Source: Casuarius casuarius (lineage: Eukaryota > Chordata > Aves > Casuariiformes > Casuariidae). Taken from it: 64,000 nt of DNA. Below, in pieces: positions 1 to 13,674 of the stretch (positions are counted from its first letter, which is position 1; every line of letters begins with the position of its first letter). The position numbers and the translations under genes were made by a program. The notes under the pieces were generated by a model. It was not told where the DNA came from, did not search any database, and saw nothing but the letters and a program-made list of their open reading frames with translations. The stretch spans positions 1,880,629-1,944,628 of the forward strand of contig PTFA01000011.1 of the NCBI GenBank assembly GCA_003342895.1, read 5' to 3'.

Positions 1-1236
1 TTTTGGGGATATAGCTTAGCTGTGTTTGCCCTATGGAAATAATGTCACAGAGGTAGTATACCTGCTCCTCTCTCCTCCTTTATGTTTCAGCTAGAGAGAT
101 CAAAAGACAAAAGGTATACGGCGGTTTATGTTGCTACTACCATGCCGTCCTAGAGCCTTACAAACAGGAAAGGAACGTGAGGGGGATCTTTGTGCCTTTC
201 TGAGGACTAGAACAGGCATAAACTGAGTTAATGCTGGTATGTGTAGCAAGAAGAGCTCAAATACAAGGAAAAAGAATCAGTCATCCTCTATTTTCTCTGA
301 TTTTGCATTTTTACCATTAAGCAGGTGTCCCTTTGGATACATTTCTCATTTTGCATAACTAAGAAACTTGCATGGACCTGTGCACCTCTGTCTTTCTGAA
401 ACACTGCCTATGTTTCTAGATTGTAATAGTCTGAAATAGCAGTTCAGGTTTGGAAATGAATGGAATTTTGGTTGGAAATTTAAATGAAACTGAATGGAAA
501 AGGTTTGAAGAATTAAGATTCATGGTAGCTTAAAAAAGACTCAAACTATAAGCCATGCTTCAAAGNGTTTTTACACCACATTAAAAAATTGAGTGAGAGT
601 TAGGTTTGTAGCTTCTGCCATTTTCTTTTTATTAGTCTGCTACTTGAAAGAGGAAGGGATACATTCTATATATATATATAAAAAACCCCAAAACTTTATC
701 CTTTCCTCCATCAATATTTCCCTCTTTTGTGTTAAAATGCCAGTTGTTAAGGTAGAGTTCTCTGTGTATGTTTTCAGTGAGTTTCCCAGAAGCAGTCATT
801 TCCATAGCCGTGGCTCTATGTATGATGATAACATCAACCTCCAAAAGCAGGTTCATTTCTTGGCAGCTGAACTGAAGATTTAGAAAGGCACAAGTCAGGC
901 TTTCAGGGAAACACCGTGTGAAGAGGAGAACCCCAGATCCAGAAGGCATTCCTCTGCTTGCAGAGTCAAATTGCTACTTAAGCAGGTAGCTTTCAAAATG
1001 TGGCTTGGCTTTCCCGTACAGGCTGGTAAAGAACTGCTGAGCTTTAGCCTGTTTTTTTTGTGTAGAGTGAAAATTGGTCCCTACAGTGCTACAAGGGGGT
1101 TGAGAATGTAGATAAAACAGTAATAATTTTAGAAGCATTCAGCCTAATATGCTCTCACCAGGTGGTTTTCTAAGGATGGCTTTCTTTCCTCTCTTCTTTT
1201 CTTTGCCTTTTGAGGAAATAAAGTCTGCAGTCCTCA
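1..1236. other. Intergenic or intronic DNA, nothing recognised
   Basis: AT-rich unique-looking sequence. The open frames here (up to about 105 codons) have no domain-like composition and overlap on opposite strands, as expected by chance. The only structured element is a short TA microsatellite, listed separately. Confidence 0.6.
667..680. repeat. (TA)7 microsatellite
   Basis: Seven uninterrupted TA units followed directly by an A run and a C run. It is short and not obviously part of a mobile element. Confidence 0.85.
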
Positions 1237-1580
1237 CGCTGTGAATGCCCAGTTTCCGCCCCCTCTCCTGCACGCTCCACTGTGCTGCAGAACGAACAGC
1301 TTCCCTTGTTCGGTTCAGGATGGTGCAAGCCTCCCTGTGCGCACTGGCTCCCATGAGTCCTGCCTGGGGAGGTGGCAAACTGAGTTGCATCAGCCTGGCA
1401 TGTCCCTTCTTCTGACGCAGTCCCCCGATGTGTGCCAGTCTCTGACAAACCTGGTCCTATCCCACGACAGCAGCCCCCTGGCTGCGTTCTCCCTGCTCAC
1501 ATGGGGCGAAGGGCAGGGATGGGGTGGTTTGCAGCTACCTCCCTTTTCTCCACACCCGGCAGACATTCAGGTGATTTGAG
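1237..1580. other. GC-richer block with scattered CpG, origin unknown
   Basis: About 340 bases are clearly richer in G and C than the flanks and contain roughly a dozen CpG dinucleotides, whereas the surroundings have almost none. A 112-codon frame crosses it on the plus strand and other frames cross on the minus strand, but none resembles a known protein. It could be a small CpG island, an old retroposed sequence or a conserved regulatory element. I cannot choose between these. Confidence 0.4.
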
Positions 1581-4500
1581 ATGCTGTTTAGTGGAGTTTG
1601 GTATCCTACAGACTTAGTAGGAGACAATTTTTTTTGTGCCTTTTTTAGACTTTTTTTCCAGCCAGATTTTTGCTTTAATATCAACGTCTGAGAATTAGAT
1701 TTGTGAGTCTGCCCCCTCATCAGCTATTAAAATGGATGTATTTTAGCACAAGAAGGTCTTGCAGGATCTAACTCTGCAGCTTTCATGCACCTTATGCTCA
1801 AGTGCAGATACTACCTATTTAAGCATAAAAGTCTATAAAACCTGCACTTCCTTCCATCACCATGATGTATTGTAGCTCCCAGGTCTACACTCAGCATGCA
1901 GCACAAATCAAATTTCTAGGCAACCGGATCTGTTTCCTACTTCACTTGGTTATAAGACAATAATTCATTTTCCATTAATTTTCACATGGATTATACTTTC
2001 TTGAATATTAATAAGGAGGTTAAAATCAAAACCTAATCCAACCCTTACAGCGAATAAAAAATAAGTTTTTTTTTTTCTTTTTTAGGATCATCATTGATCT
2101 TTAAGTGAATTCTGTTCCTAAAAATAAATATAGCTGTTAGAATTCATCTCACATAACTTTTTAGGAGTCTATAGTATATATAACCACACCTAGTCTCCTC
2201 ATCTCTCAGCTTATTGTTAGTGACAAGAAACAGGCATTAGGGAATGACTCATCTGAATTTCTTTGGGTGTCCAATTTAAGTTGTAACTTAGGGTCACGCT
2301 GTAGGCACACAAATGCCCATTTCTTTCCAGTGACAATAGTGATAGTCCAAGATGATAACCTCAGACAGAGATATTTAGTCAAAAGGAACGCTTTCCTCGA
2401 CAAGGCTTCTCCTTTGTGTAGCAGATTGGTCCCCTGTCATCACTGGAACCCTGGAAGTTAATGTGTGCACAAGATAGGGACCCTAATACCTGTGCCTGCC
2501 AACAAGTCCTTTCCTTGTTATTACAGCTGAGGCTTGTTTAGCTTGTCTATTTGTGCCTTTTTTTTCCCTCCACCTGAATAGGTGTAAAGATGAAAAAATG
2601 CCAGCAAATAGATTGACAATTTATTATTTGCTTTACATGATATTGTTTCTGTAACAAGAATAAGACTAGGAAATGATCTGTAATTATGTTTTCTTTGTTT
2701 TAAAATAAATGAAAAGTATGACTGAGTGATTATAAACCTTTAAGTGTTTCATTCAGGCATACTACAATAAAACTCCTTGGGGAGTAAATATGTTTTTGTC
2801 TTCTGAGGGTCTCAAAAGTCTTCCAGGAAAGATGCACACAGACACACACCCCCAAGAATGAAAATATTTCTGTTTTTAACTAGCCTTGGAAATGCTTCCC
2901 TTGGGAAGAGAAATCTCTTTTCAGTTGTAAGATTCCTATTTGTGATATCAGGGATATATTAACATGTCGCTGTACTGTAATTCACCGCTCACATCTTTAC
3001 TCATTTCCTTGTATATGTGAGTAGATATTTTATTTTCATAGCAATTATTGACTCCTCATTGTTTAAATGTAATATTTAAACCAACAAGAAATGGCAAAGA
3101 AGCGCTACTTTAAATTCCAAGCATATCTGCCTAGCTCAGGCCTTAGGCTGCTGCCCCACAAGACAAAACTGATAGCAGTCCGTAGGGCTCCACATTGCAG
3201 TAATACTCTTGTGTGTATGTAGCAGCTGCAGACATATTTTGAGTGAGGCTTTTGTTTTTAAATGCATTTATTAGATGGGAGCTTAGATACCTGTGTGGAT
3301 TGGGATCTATAAAATAAGGGATACTCTGACTTTTCTCCCTGAGAAAAAATGATGCGACAGCAGCACTGGCCTGGTACCCCCTGTAGAGTGCCTTCAGGGA
3401 TACTAAATTGCAGGGACTGAAAGCATGCTACTGCAGTGCTCATAAGCTATGTAAGCACTTCCTTTCAGATTTCAGTCCTTTAAAGATCTTTGGGACTAAA
3501 ACTGCAGTCAGCAGAGCTGGGAGCTCCTTTGCAGCTCTTCTCCTGCAGAGGTATGTAGGGAAGAGAGGGATGTGCACACCTGTTTATGCCACAGCACATT
3601 GAAGCTGATGCTGCAGTCAGTCTTGTAGTGGCAGCAATGTGTACTTTTGCTGTGGTGCCAACAGTGTTAGTTTCATGAATCATGACTCATAATGTGTATC
3701 AAAAAATCCTGAACTATAAATGATTGAATTTAATGTGCTTCTTCTTTATATGACCTTATTAAGTTAATTCAACCAGAGAGAATGGGCATTTTCAGTTTTT
3801 CCATGCAAAGTGGAGTAGCTTGGAGAAGCAGCACTAAAATCTGCCCCTCAGGATAGTTGTAATGTGTTAGTTACATTCTGTAACGTGGTGGAAGTAGATT
3901 CAGATTCTCATAGGAAAAGAGAGGATTTGAACAAGTCTCTGCTGATTTGAACCACCTTGTTAGTGGATAACAGGCAACAATGGGACTAGAAATTGTGTTT
4001 GGGAAGAGTAAACTCAAAACTGTGCCTTGGTACCAGGAACAAGGAACTCCCTGCAGCCCAGGTGCAAGATGCTGGCTGAGTTTCGGTTAGAGTTATATCC
4101 TTTCGAAAATTTGGCTGAGGAAGATCAGCTTAATTACAGAGCTGGTGTGTAAATGTAAATTGCACAAACAAATTGGAAAGGATCATTGTTTGCTTTAGGA
4201 GCTGCTATACTAAAATAAACTAATAATAAAAATGTGAGGTAACTAAAATGGATATTTGAGCCTATCAGTAGAACCTGCATTTAAAAGTGATTGAAGAAGA
4301 CTAAGAGGAAATGTACTTCGGCATCAAGGTCATTTTCATTTAAGAAATTTGCTAATTTTTCTAGGTCATTTGGGAAATAACTACAGTCAGGGGAAAGAGA
4401 AAAACAAAGAAAGAAGCAAACTCTTGCAAGTCCAGATGGGCAGGTACCATACAGCAGTGTAGGGGCAAATAACAGCAAGCTGTTTGCTGATAATGTAATG

Positions 4501-5549
4501 CAAGGCTTGTATCATACTAAACAAAGGTTGAGGTTATTGGCATTTAAAACAGATTCATCACCAGTATCTGTTTAGCAGAAAATTGCATCAATAGTACTTG
4601 CCCTTGCTGGATTACCTGTCTTCAGTGACTTCAGCTCAGCTGCTGAGCTCCACGGTCACTAGTCTCTCTCCCTACAGAATCGTAGCCTACATGCAGCTCA
4701 GTTATGAAATGCAGTTCAGTCTCTTCAGATTACAAGGAACCAGCCTCAATTTTGAAAAAAAATCTCGTAGGCCTGATGCACTTTACCAAAAGTGCACAGC
4801 TGAACATTCCCGTTGGTCTTCTGAATGTGACAGTGTTCATCAAAATATGACTGTTAACTTTCTTTTTATTGCTTAGATTTAAACATACATTTTCTTACTG
4901 TCTTTTTCTTTCATATATTGAAAGATGGCTGTATAGGAAAAAGTTCATGCTTTTTCATCAAAAATATTAACCTGGAGAATTTCTTCTGTCATGCAGGAAA
5001 GATGTATGCTTCCTTTTATCTCTGCTATCCAGTGAAATTCAACCCAGATTTCTGGCCTGGAGGACAAGGAAAGTTGACATTCACACCACTTCAGTATGTA
5101 TTTTGCCATTTTCCTTTTAAAAAATACGTTCAAGTTTTAAAAGCAGGTTGGCTTTCAAAAGCAAATCGATTTAATTTTAATGGGGGTTTTGTATCTAATT
5201 TTCCCAGGCTGTTTTGTAAATATTCAGGAATGTTCTGCATTATTGTAGGTCTGGGACTGAGCCTCTGAGCACAGTGTTCATTGCTTTCCTAGGACATCCA
5301 GCACCTGTTGCTGAAACAACACCTGCTGCTTTCCAGTTTTTAATAAAAGCTGCAGAGTTTGCAGGCCCACATCTATCAGGTGTCAGTGCTACCAGAGCTG
5401 TACTCAGTGCACTGCACTCTGCAGCAGACACATTTAAATGGTGTGAATCCAATTGCTATACATCATCATGAGAGGGGAGATGCAGGCCAGGATCACTGCG
5501 CTCAGAGCGTGAAGCGCTTTTAGATGGGTCTGTGCAGTTTCTACATGTA
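1581..5549. other. Unique noncoding DNA, nothing recognised
   Basis: No mobile-element signature, RNA gene or convincing exon was seen. Short frames around 2.2-2.5, 3.4-3.7 and 4.6-5.3 kb are probably chance openings: they are AT-rich, lack recognisable motifs and overlap on both strands. Confidence 0.5.
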
Positions 5550-5628
5550 TATGTTGAATCCCATTGAAATCTCACTGCAGTGTCTGGAAAGCCTTCCCTT
5601 CCCCTGAGTGGTGATAGGATTAGGCCCA
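5550..5628 (+). mobile_element. Possible decayed amniote MITE-like remnant
   Basis: The segment carries a CCATTGAAAT-like core followed about 50 bases later by GGATTAGGCCC. This resembles the core and the end of palindromic nonautonomous elements common in reptile and bird genomes (CCATTGACTTCAATGG core, GGATCAGGCCC-type end). Only these two stretches match, so the call is weak. Confidence 0.25.
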
Positions 5629-8379
5629 TGCTGAGCAAACCTGCCCAGCTCAGCAGGTGTTCACCTCCCACCTATACCCATCCATGCATTATAATATCAA
5701 ATGGTCTAATAATAACAATCATGTGGTTCTCTTTGCTTCTCTTGAACATCTGCTGAGCATTTCCAGCACAGCATGGAAGAGCATTATTTTGGTTTACAGC
5801 TTATCTTGTTCTAACAACATCAGAAATACCAGCCATCAATATGCTCCCTCTTGAGAGCAAAGCAATCACAGGTGTGTCAGCTGGCTACAATCATATTCCC
5901 AGACTTGTACTCATCTCGTGTCAGCTCATCATAACTGCAAATCTGTATATTTTAAAATTATTTATTGCCACAAGGATGAACCAGTTGACCTAAGCAGTCT
6001 GGGTTTTATGATTCATATGAAGTGTAGTAGCTGATGTTAGTCAGAAAAAAACATCTGAGGCTTTGAGCAAATTTCCATTAAAATATGTTTTTCATATTAT
6101 GACATTTATTTCATGAAACATTAACTCTGTTTTCCAGAGACTATTTTAATATTTAGAGTTAAAGGTTTTTCTCTCATTTTGCCTTACTGGATAACTATAA
6201 TAATGTGGAATATATCATAAAGTTTACAGAAAGCTGTAAGTCTGAAACAATGTTCCAGCTCAAAAATAGAAATGAAACAAACTCCAAAGAGGAAACTGTC
6301 AATGAAAATTGGTAGAAATTGGATATGTATGTAAATTACAAAAACTAATCTACTGAGATTCATAGGGCAAATAACTTTAGCAACTATTACTTGGCACCGA
6401 ATAGAAACATTGCATTGAAAGTGCTGCCGCTAAAGAAAGGAACTGATGAACATAAATTGAACATAAATGTCTGCAGGCAAACTGGAGTATCAAAGAGAAA
6501 AGGAAGAGTGGGGGAGGGAGGAAAGGTTGTGTATACATGCATAGGTGTATGCCTGTGTCTTTGCACACAGAACATTATATACATATAAGCATCTGCAAGT
6601 CTCAGAAGAGTATTGATTTGAAAAATTGTTCAGGATGGTAGTGAATTGTCAAGGATACCCAATACAGCAAATTTCCCAGGCATACGGCCCTCAGCCACAC
6701 TGGACACACTGGATGTGGAGCCATCCATAGGCTATTGGTGATGAAGCCTTTCCAGGATGGAGTGCAAACTCTGGTCAAGATAAGACACCAAGTGTGTTCA
6801 GAGATAAAGGAGATGGAATTGAGACAGCTAATTGATTAATTCCAATATATCAGGCTGTTAAATTCTTATATAAAGTCTTGGGACAAAATCTAGTATCATT
6901 TTCATCTCTTGAAATCCAGAACGAATCCGTTATATATAATAGCAATGGGGAAAACTGAGGTTCTTATATTTCCCCCCGTGACATCATTCCTTGCTCAGAG
7001 TCCAAAGTGCATCACTAGAGATGTTTCTTTGAACATGATCCTTTCCCTATGGACGTGCATTAGTAAACACTGAAAATTTCATTTGTATATACATATGTAC
7101 ATATAAACACCCCCCTCCTCCACATGCATAGATGACCTAAGTTGCCTATGCAGTTTCCTAGAAACTATACTACAGATGTGGTATTTAAGAATGAATATGA
7201 CTAACATTTATGAGACTTGAACTGTATTGTGGGTAATTGTCCAGTAATAACCTTTGGTAAATTATATGAAGCCTTTACTTTACTTAACAGGAAACGCAGG
7301 CTCCCCAAACTCTAATATTATCATCATTCAAGATAATGAGCAACACAAACCATTCTATTACCAATCTAAAAGCAATAAATGTCAAAGTAAAGAACTATGC
7401 AATATTCTGGCCTGGAAGAACAAAGGACAAAAGTAATGATAATGCCTTTTTATATTTGCAGTCTATTATATCATGCATAACAAATGACCCTGTAATTGTA
7501 GACAGTGTTATTTTAACAGGTTATAAAGAGAGAATGGTGAGGGAGGAAAGGGAGTGTTTAGAATACTTCTCTGACAAATGCTACAGGGCTGGTAAATTGA
7601 AATACCTGATGTTTTCTTTGAATTTTATCCTGGTGAGTATGCTGGGTTATGCTGAAGCCATTTTCTTTGTCACCATGATCACCCAGAGGTCTACAATGTG
7701 ACACCAAGATCCTTGTTTGCCAACTTGATGGTTTTACTAATGACTTGATAATAACCTAAATTCTGCTTTGACAGAAGCATACGCAAGGACAAAAATACAT
7801 TTTTAAACACAGGTTATTGATTTTATGGAAATTCTTAATTTGAACATTTATAGAACATTCAGAGGTCACACAGCATTTGGGCATTCATTATGAACCAGAG
7901 GGTTACAGTGAGCAATGGGTGCACTAGATGCAACTGCTCATGGGTTTGTAGAGACTACACTTTCAACTATCTCAGCTGAAATTTATATAAATAAAAGCAG
8001 AAGCTAGTCAGCTATTTCATCCTCATTTAGACTCTTTTTTTTTTTTTTAAATTAGGGGTGAAGGAATTTGGCCGTAACTCAGGAATCCTTGCCTCAGTTA
8101 CCCCTTTGTAAAAGTAGGATAATTTTTACTTCCTCACACTTTACATTTATCATCTCTTTTGAGATAAACTCTTTCCAGAGCAAACACTTTTTCTTAGTTT
8201 GCATGTGTTTCATGTCAACATGCTAAGGCCTGCAAGGCAGAGCATTTATTAAATTAAAAACTTAAATGGCACTACTCTCTATGTGCTTGACAAAATTCCT
8301 TCATGTAGTTNTGATACCATGGGGACAATTAGCGCATGTGACAATTTTACTTAGATGTTACTCACAGATATGCAGGGTC
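5629..8379. other. Unique noncoding DNA, nothing recognised
   Basis: AT-rich with no repeat or exon that I can support. A 121-codon plus-strand frame at 7336-7701 has an amino-acid content typical of translated AT-rich noncoding DNA (many N, I, F, K, S) and shows no domain. It is treated as chance. Confidence 0.5.
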
Positions 8380-8474
8380 AAATTCTGCTCACAGGTACAC
8401 TAGCTAGACCTGAAGTAATCCATCCATCTTGCTCTTTCTTTAGATCTACGCTAGTGTACGTGAGAACAGAATTT
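8380..8474. mobile_element. Palindromic MITE-like element with inverted arms
   Basis: The left arm (8380-8405, beginning AAATTCTGCTCACAGG) is the imperfect reverse complement of the right arm (8450-8474, ending GAACAGAATTT). The arms are about 25 bases with one 2-base indel and one or two mismatches, and they flank a 44-base loop. The AAATTCTG...CAGAATTT termini followed by a purine-rich end, with a TAGACCTGAAGTAA-like interior, match palindromic nonautonomous DNA elements that I know as widespread in reptiles and birds. The family name cannot be fixed from memory. It is decayed, has no coding capacity, and no clear target-site duplication was found. A structured noncoding RNA hairpin is a less likely alternative. 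Confidence 0.6.
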
Positions 8475-11400
8475 AGCTGCAAGGTATAAAGCTAGATTCT
8501 CTGCCCAGAAATCAACCATTTTGCAGACATAACATTATACTGTTTTATACCTTGCATAATTCTTTATACTTAATGTGGTCATTTTATGCTCTCTCTCATG
8601 CAACAGAAAAGATTCCATCAGATTGAAGACACTGTAGGGTCATGCCCTATATGCTTATGTTATGTGAAATTTTATTTTGACTTGCATTTGTTTTCAGCTG
8701 ATGCATAGATAATAAAGGACAAATATTATATTAAAATGAACTAACCTTGCTTGTATTATCTTTATTAAGCTGGTTTAATAAGTTGTCTTCANCATGTGTT
8801 TGTTGTTGGTAAGGTCACGTTACTTTGCCACCTTAAAAATTAATCCACAGAAGTACTGGTAGATAGAAAAGAGGTCCTTGGAACAAAGCTGTAAAATTTA
8901 AGTTGTGCTCATATTGCTAGTTAACAGAAGTCATAGAAAAAAGTAGAAAGCAGTTATTTTACATATNTCTCCTTCTCAGAGAAAACAAATGATTAAATAT
9001 CTCAATGTTTGCATTTTCCCCCATCAGCATGCATCCCAAACTTCTCAAGTGAATGGCAGGAGGTGGTATGTGCCTGTCTTATCTCTGGAAGAGATCAGAA
9101 CATGAGCTTCCTGATGGTGCAACCATACTGTTGTTTCCATGACAGATCTGGGAGAGGATGTTCCCCATNCCCATGAATGTTATTTATACAACTATTTTCA
9201 GGTAGGTTCCAGACTAGTGAACATAGTGTGCTTTGTGTTTTAATTTTGCTGCTTCTTCCTCATATCTAAATATGTTGTGCATGTGTCTGTATGTTCATCT
9301 GTTTCTGTTTGTCTATAATTTTATGAGGTAGCATCTGTGAGACATAGGATTGTATATTAACATGGATATAAGTGAAATCAACAGTTGGGTTTAAGGACTG
9401 TGCTCAGTAAGCAGCAGAGTCTTGGATGGCTGTCACTAGTTAATATGGATTGACTGCTTATATAGCTGATATGTGAAGAGAGATTTAGTTGAATGGTTTG
9501 TCTAGGTGTCAGGATTATTGTCCTGTTTTATTAGGCTATCACAGAAAAGAAATCAAACTCCTTTTGATCAGGAAAAAATGATTTCCGTATACCATAGAAT
9601 TGCCTTTCTGCTTACTACTGCCTCCTCATTCCAAATGGCATTTGGTTGCTCATCAGACTTTGTCAGGCTTGGAAATTGGTTCATGATGAATACTTCCTTG
9701 GACTACAGTGTAAATGTTGATGCTGCCACTGAGCTGGAAGCAAGTGAAGTGTCAATATTCAAGGTAGTCAGTGTAACATAATTAGGAAATTGCTTATGTA
9801 TGAGTTTAAATTTCTGATATGTTGTTGAAACTGACTGGGAGGCCACATGAGTGTTCTGAATATCAGTATGAAGGCAGAAGCGTAAGACTTCAAATGGTAC
9901 ATCTGAGGTACAGGAAGTTTCAGAAAGAAGTAGGAACCCCTAAAGTCTTCCTCTGTGAAAAGATACAAGAGTAGGCTATTGCTAATCCACCTTTCAGCTC
10001 ATTTGACACTGCACAAATGAGATTTGGCACATCAGTTGTAAAACTATAATGTAAGGCTTTGCACAGATTAATTTACAAATATATTTTACCCTTCTTGGAC
10101 TGTATCTGCAAGGCTTAGGGGTTAGAGATTGCTTCCAAGCCACCAAACAAATTAATGGTAGCATTATTATAGCCCAGGAGAATTTTCCTATTTCCAGTCC
10201 TGTTCTGTGTAGCAATGCTCACTCATTAAATCTCTGTCCTATTGTGCTGGGCTTCATTATATGATCAGGGAAGTAGTCACATCTGAAATGGAATTTCCAT
10301 TCCCCTAGTTGCACTTGCAAATGTCCAACAAATCTCTCTTATCTCTCTCTCTCACTAACTCAGGAAATAGTGAGAAATAGTTTTCAGGAATTCCCTGTAT
10401 TGATCAGAAGTTCGTCCCAATAGCTATGTTTCTGACTAGCCACCCTGAAATTAATATAAGTTTATTTTAGCAGACATTAAGAGATACTATTGGAATTCCC
10501 TATTACTGAATCAAATCGGTTGTTGATCTTGCTTACATTAGCACAGCATAGTGTCCAGCACATCACCAGAGCAATTAACAGCTTTCCTTGAACCTGTTTT
10601 CTGCAATCTACTTTATCCACTTTTGGAAACTAATATATAAGCATTTATTATACAGATTTGCTTCATACATTAGAATACAGCTGTTACCTGCTATGCAAAC
10701 CATTTTTGTCAAACTGAAGTACCATATTCTTAGTTTTACTTTTAGCCAGAAAGAGAGAGTTGATATAATTCTTCTGAATAATAGGATAGATGCTATATGT
10801 GAATATGCTATGGTTCATTTATGCCAGGCAAACTTCCTAAGTCTACATTTTCCTACTTGCACTTCTGGAAAGCTTAAAAATCTTCAGTAGAGTCAACAGC
10901 TGTATACTAAAGTTTTGCATCTAATGCATAATTGTGATGAATAGAGCCTGAAAGTAAGGATTTTCACTTAATTCACTATATGCTTTACTAAACATTTCTA
11001 GTTATCTTCTAGCATTAATAATAGGAAGGTGTTGGTGAAAAAAAGTTGAGTTTTTCCTTTCATCTTCAACAATACTAAGCAACAGAACATTTTTTTTTTT
11101 AGGTAGCATTTTCATTGTTTTCATTTTATAGGGGAACTTGCTTAGAGCTGCTTTTTTTTTCCCCCCTTAAAAAGTTATTATTAAAATCTAATTCTGTATT
11201 GTTAAATAATAAGGCAAATAGAGAAAAATCTGATAGGAGTCATACCAAGCAGATGGTACTGTACATTATACTGGATAATGGCTGAATGAGGAGGATGCTA
11301 CTACCAGAATCCAGATCCTCTTCCTAGGGTGCACACCCGGGGAGCAGGTTCCCATCTCTATCCACAGCTTGTCTCAGCAAGGCTCATGGCAGGCATGGGA

Positions 11401-13087
11401 AACACTAATGAGGACCGTTACAGAATGATCCATCCATGAAGGGTTCTTTCTTTTGGCTTTTTCCACACTAACTGCAAAGCCTTACAGCCTGGAGATGGAG
11501 CTAGTCAGGAAATTGAAACACTCTTCAATACAAGGAGACTGACATGTTTTGAAGAGAAATTATTCTGATTTAGAATTCGTCTTTACCCCCTTCACCTCCC
11601 GAAATATCCTGAAAATGAAAATTCAGGATTGAACATAATTGTACTACTTCACTGTGGAAAAAACATTGCTATGTTTTATTATAGCAAAGCAATAAAACTG
11701 TGCAATACTTTGTATCACAAATGCACCTCTAATATCCAGTGTGATACATAAAAGGTTGGTATTTCATCCTATGTTGAAATAAACATGCTGCCACACAATG
11801 CTTACATTTCAAACAAGGGCATATTTTGATAAAAGAAAGCCTACTTGACCAGTTTTTCAAGTACATTTCCCAGGCATATGATCAAGGTAAGAGTGGGTTA
11901 TACAACTTCTAGACTTATTTGTAGTGATTAGCACTCTCAATATTCTTAATGACAGAACGTTCTTAAATTCTGCATGCCACTGATTTGTGACAATGACTGC
12001 CACAGATTAACTACGTGTGTTAATCTTTCTGTTACAGAAAAGGTAAAATCCCACACATTCTGTCCAAATAAATATTTAGTTCTACTAATTAGATTTAAGG
12101 GACTTAGTAGTAAATACTAGCAAATTTTAAGTGCTAACAAGGACTGTTGGGAAGAAGTGAAAGAGAGAAGAGTCAGAAACTGTTTGTATACAGCTTGAAA
12201 CACTTTCCTTCCCTAGGCAAGCTCACAGGTGAGGTTTATGGCATCACTCTCAGCTGGTTTGGCTCCAAGCAAATTTGGACAAGGTCTGAGGATTTACTAT
12301 AATTAAACAAAAGCTTCCAACAATCAGGTCATCTAGACAATCCTGAATCCAGAGCAATTGCTTTCAGTATGTTGAGTGGATTAGAGCTATTTTTCTCTAA
12401 CAGGGATCCTGCTGTAGTACTTAACCTACAGCAAACAACTACCTTTTACCGCTAGCGAAGCTGGTTAGGGGACTTTTTTAAGGAAAGCATGTCCTGGCCT
12501 TGTTTTGCTGAGTCTTGTGAAAATGTAATCACAAGGATTTATCATAAATTAAAGAAGTATGCTGGCACAGTTGAGAAAATATATTTATCTAAAGCAGTCC
12601 AGGTGCAGGCTGGCTAGTACACACATATCAAAAGTAACATCTGTGAACCCAGGATGTGCCACTGTAGGTATAGTGCTGCTTCATGGGCAATACTAGTTGA
12701 AAAAGCCATCTGACTCTTAAGAAAGTCCAAGCAAACTATCTAAAGACCTGCTCTACCTGTCTTATCATCATGCAAGTTGATGCACCTTTTATGCATTAAT
12801 GGAGGAGTCCTGAAGTCATTGATACATCTTGGAGATGGCAACCTTCTGTTAACTGGCAGCCAAATTCAACGATGTAGTGTAGGGTCTTGTGGCACTTCCA
12901 CGCTTTCAAATAATCCCATTGCATATGCTTCAGAGGGAAGTGCAACTTGGAAGTCTTATGGAATGTATGCACTGTTTGCGAAGCTGTTATCCAAAGTTGT
13001 ATTGCTGTAGCTGTTATACCCTTTAATTTGGCATGGTTTAATGAGAAAATAACATGCCTGAGGTCTGTACTTCTAAAACTATGACTT
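8475..13087. other. Unique noncoding DNA, nothing recognised
   Basis: AT-rich sequence with isolated single-base N calls. Frames at 9506-9781, 10588-10890 and 12777-13010 are short and featureless. No RNA gene or mobile element was recognised. Confidence 0.5.
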
Positions 13088-13109
13088 CACACACACACAC
13101 ACACACACA
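13088..13109. repeat. (CA)11 microsatellite
   Basis: Eleven perfect CA units are present, flanked by CTT and TGCCC. The repeat is likely length-polymorphic. Confidence 0.95.
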
Positions 13110-13573
13110 TGCCCACCTAAAAGAAGAATAAGGAAAAAAAGTCACAGAACTCCTGTAATGTAGTAGTGGAAAAAGTGCTTATCATTTCAGTAGGTATATA
13201 ACCTGCACAGGGAGTTTGCTGTTATGGTTTTGCTCTGATTCAGATACATTACTGAATTGTTTTATATTGTTTGTATTAATGTAGGATTTAGCACTTAATA
13301 TACCAGATGATATTTTATTTTCCAGCTGTTATCAGTGACTTACGGTATGCAGTTCATGGACAGTATTTCAAAAAACTATACTCATAATTAGAGCTGGATG
13401 AATTATTCATCTGAAACAATACTTACTATGAATTTATGCTCCCCATTTCCTGCAAGAGCACTAGTTATTCAAAATGTTTGTTGAATAGAAACACTATATT
13501 GGTTTCAAGGGCGTTTCTAGGTTACAGTGCGCCTCTATGAAGTTTGTGTCCTGAGACTTTCATTTTCCCTCAG

Positions 13574-13674
13574 AGATGATTGGGAATTTTGTTCCCTCCG
13601 GAACAACGCTAAGGGGCAACTCCTCCGATTATTCAACTCTGGCTAGTCAGCTGAAGCAGAGGACAGCTTTTTGA
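13574..13674 (+). other. Exon-like open segment ending in a stop (candidate terminal exon)
   Basis: A good 3' splice-site pattern (pyrimidine-rich CATTTTCCCTCAG ending at 13573) is followed by an open frame reading MIGNFVPSGTTLRGNSSDYS and then about a dozen more residues before TGA at 13672-13674. The segment holds several CpGs in an otherwise CpG-poor neighbourhood, and its S/T/G/Q-rich composition looks more protein-like than the surrounding frames. I recognise no family. With only about 33 codons this could easily be chance. If real it would be a last coding exon on the plus strand. Confidence 0.2.

Noticed and set aside
3850..3895. Palindrome-like GTAATG...CATTCTGTAAC as another MITE copy
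   Set aside because: Only a few bases match and no terminal motif is present.
5278..5471. Plus-strand frame after a CTTTCCTAG acceptor as an exon
   Set aside because: No consensus donor at a sensible place, and an equally long frame lies on the opposite strand.
7336..7701. 121-codon plus-strand open frame
   Set aside because: The translation looks like AT-rich noncoding sequence with no recognisable motif. A frame of this length is expected by chance in 64 kb of six-frame reading.
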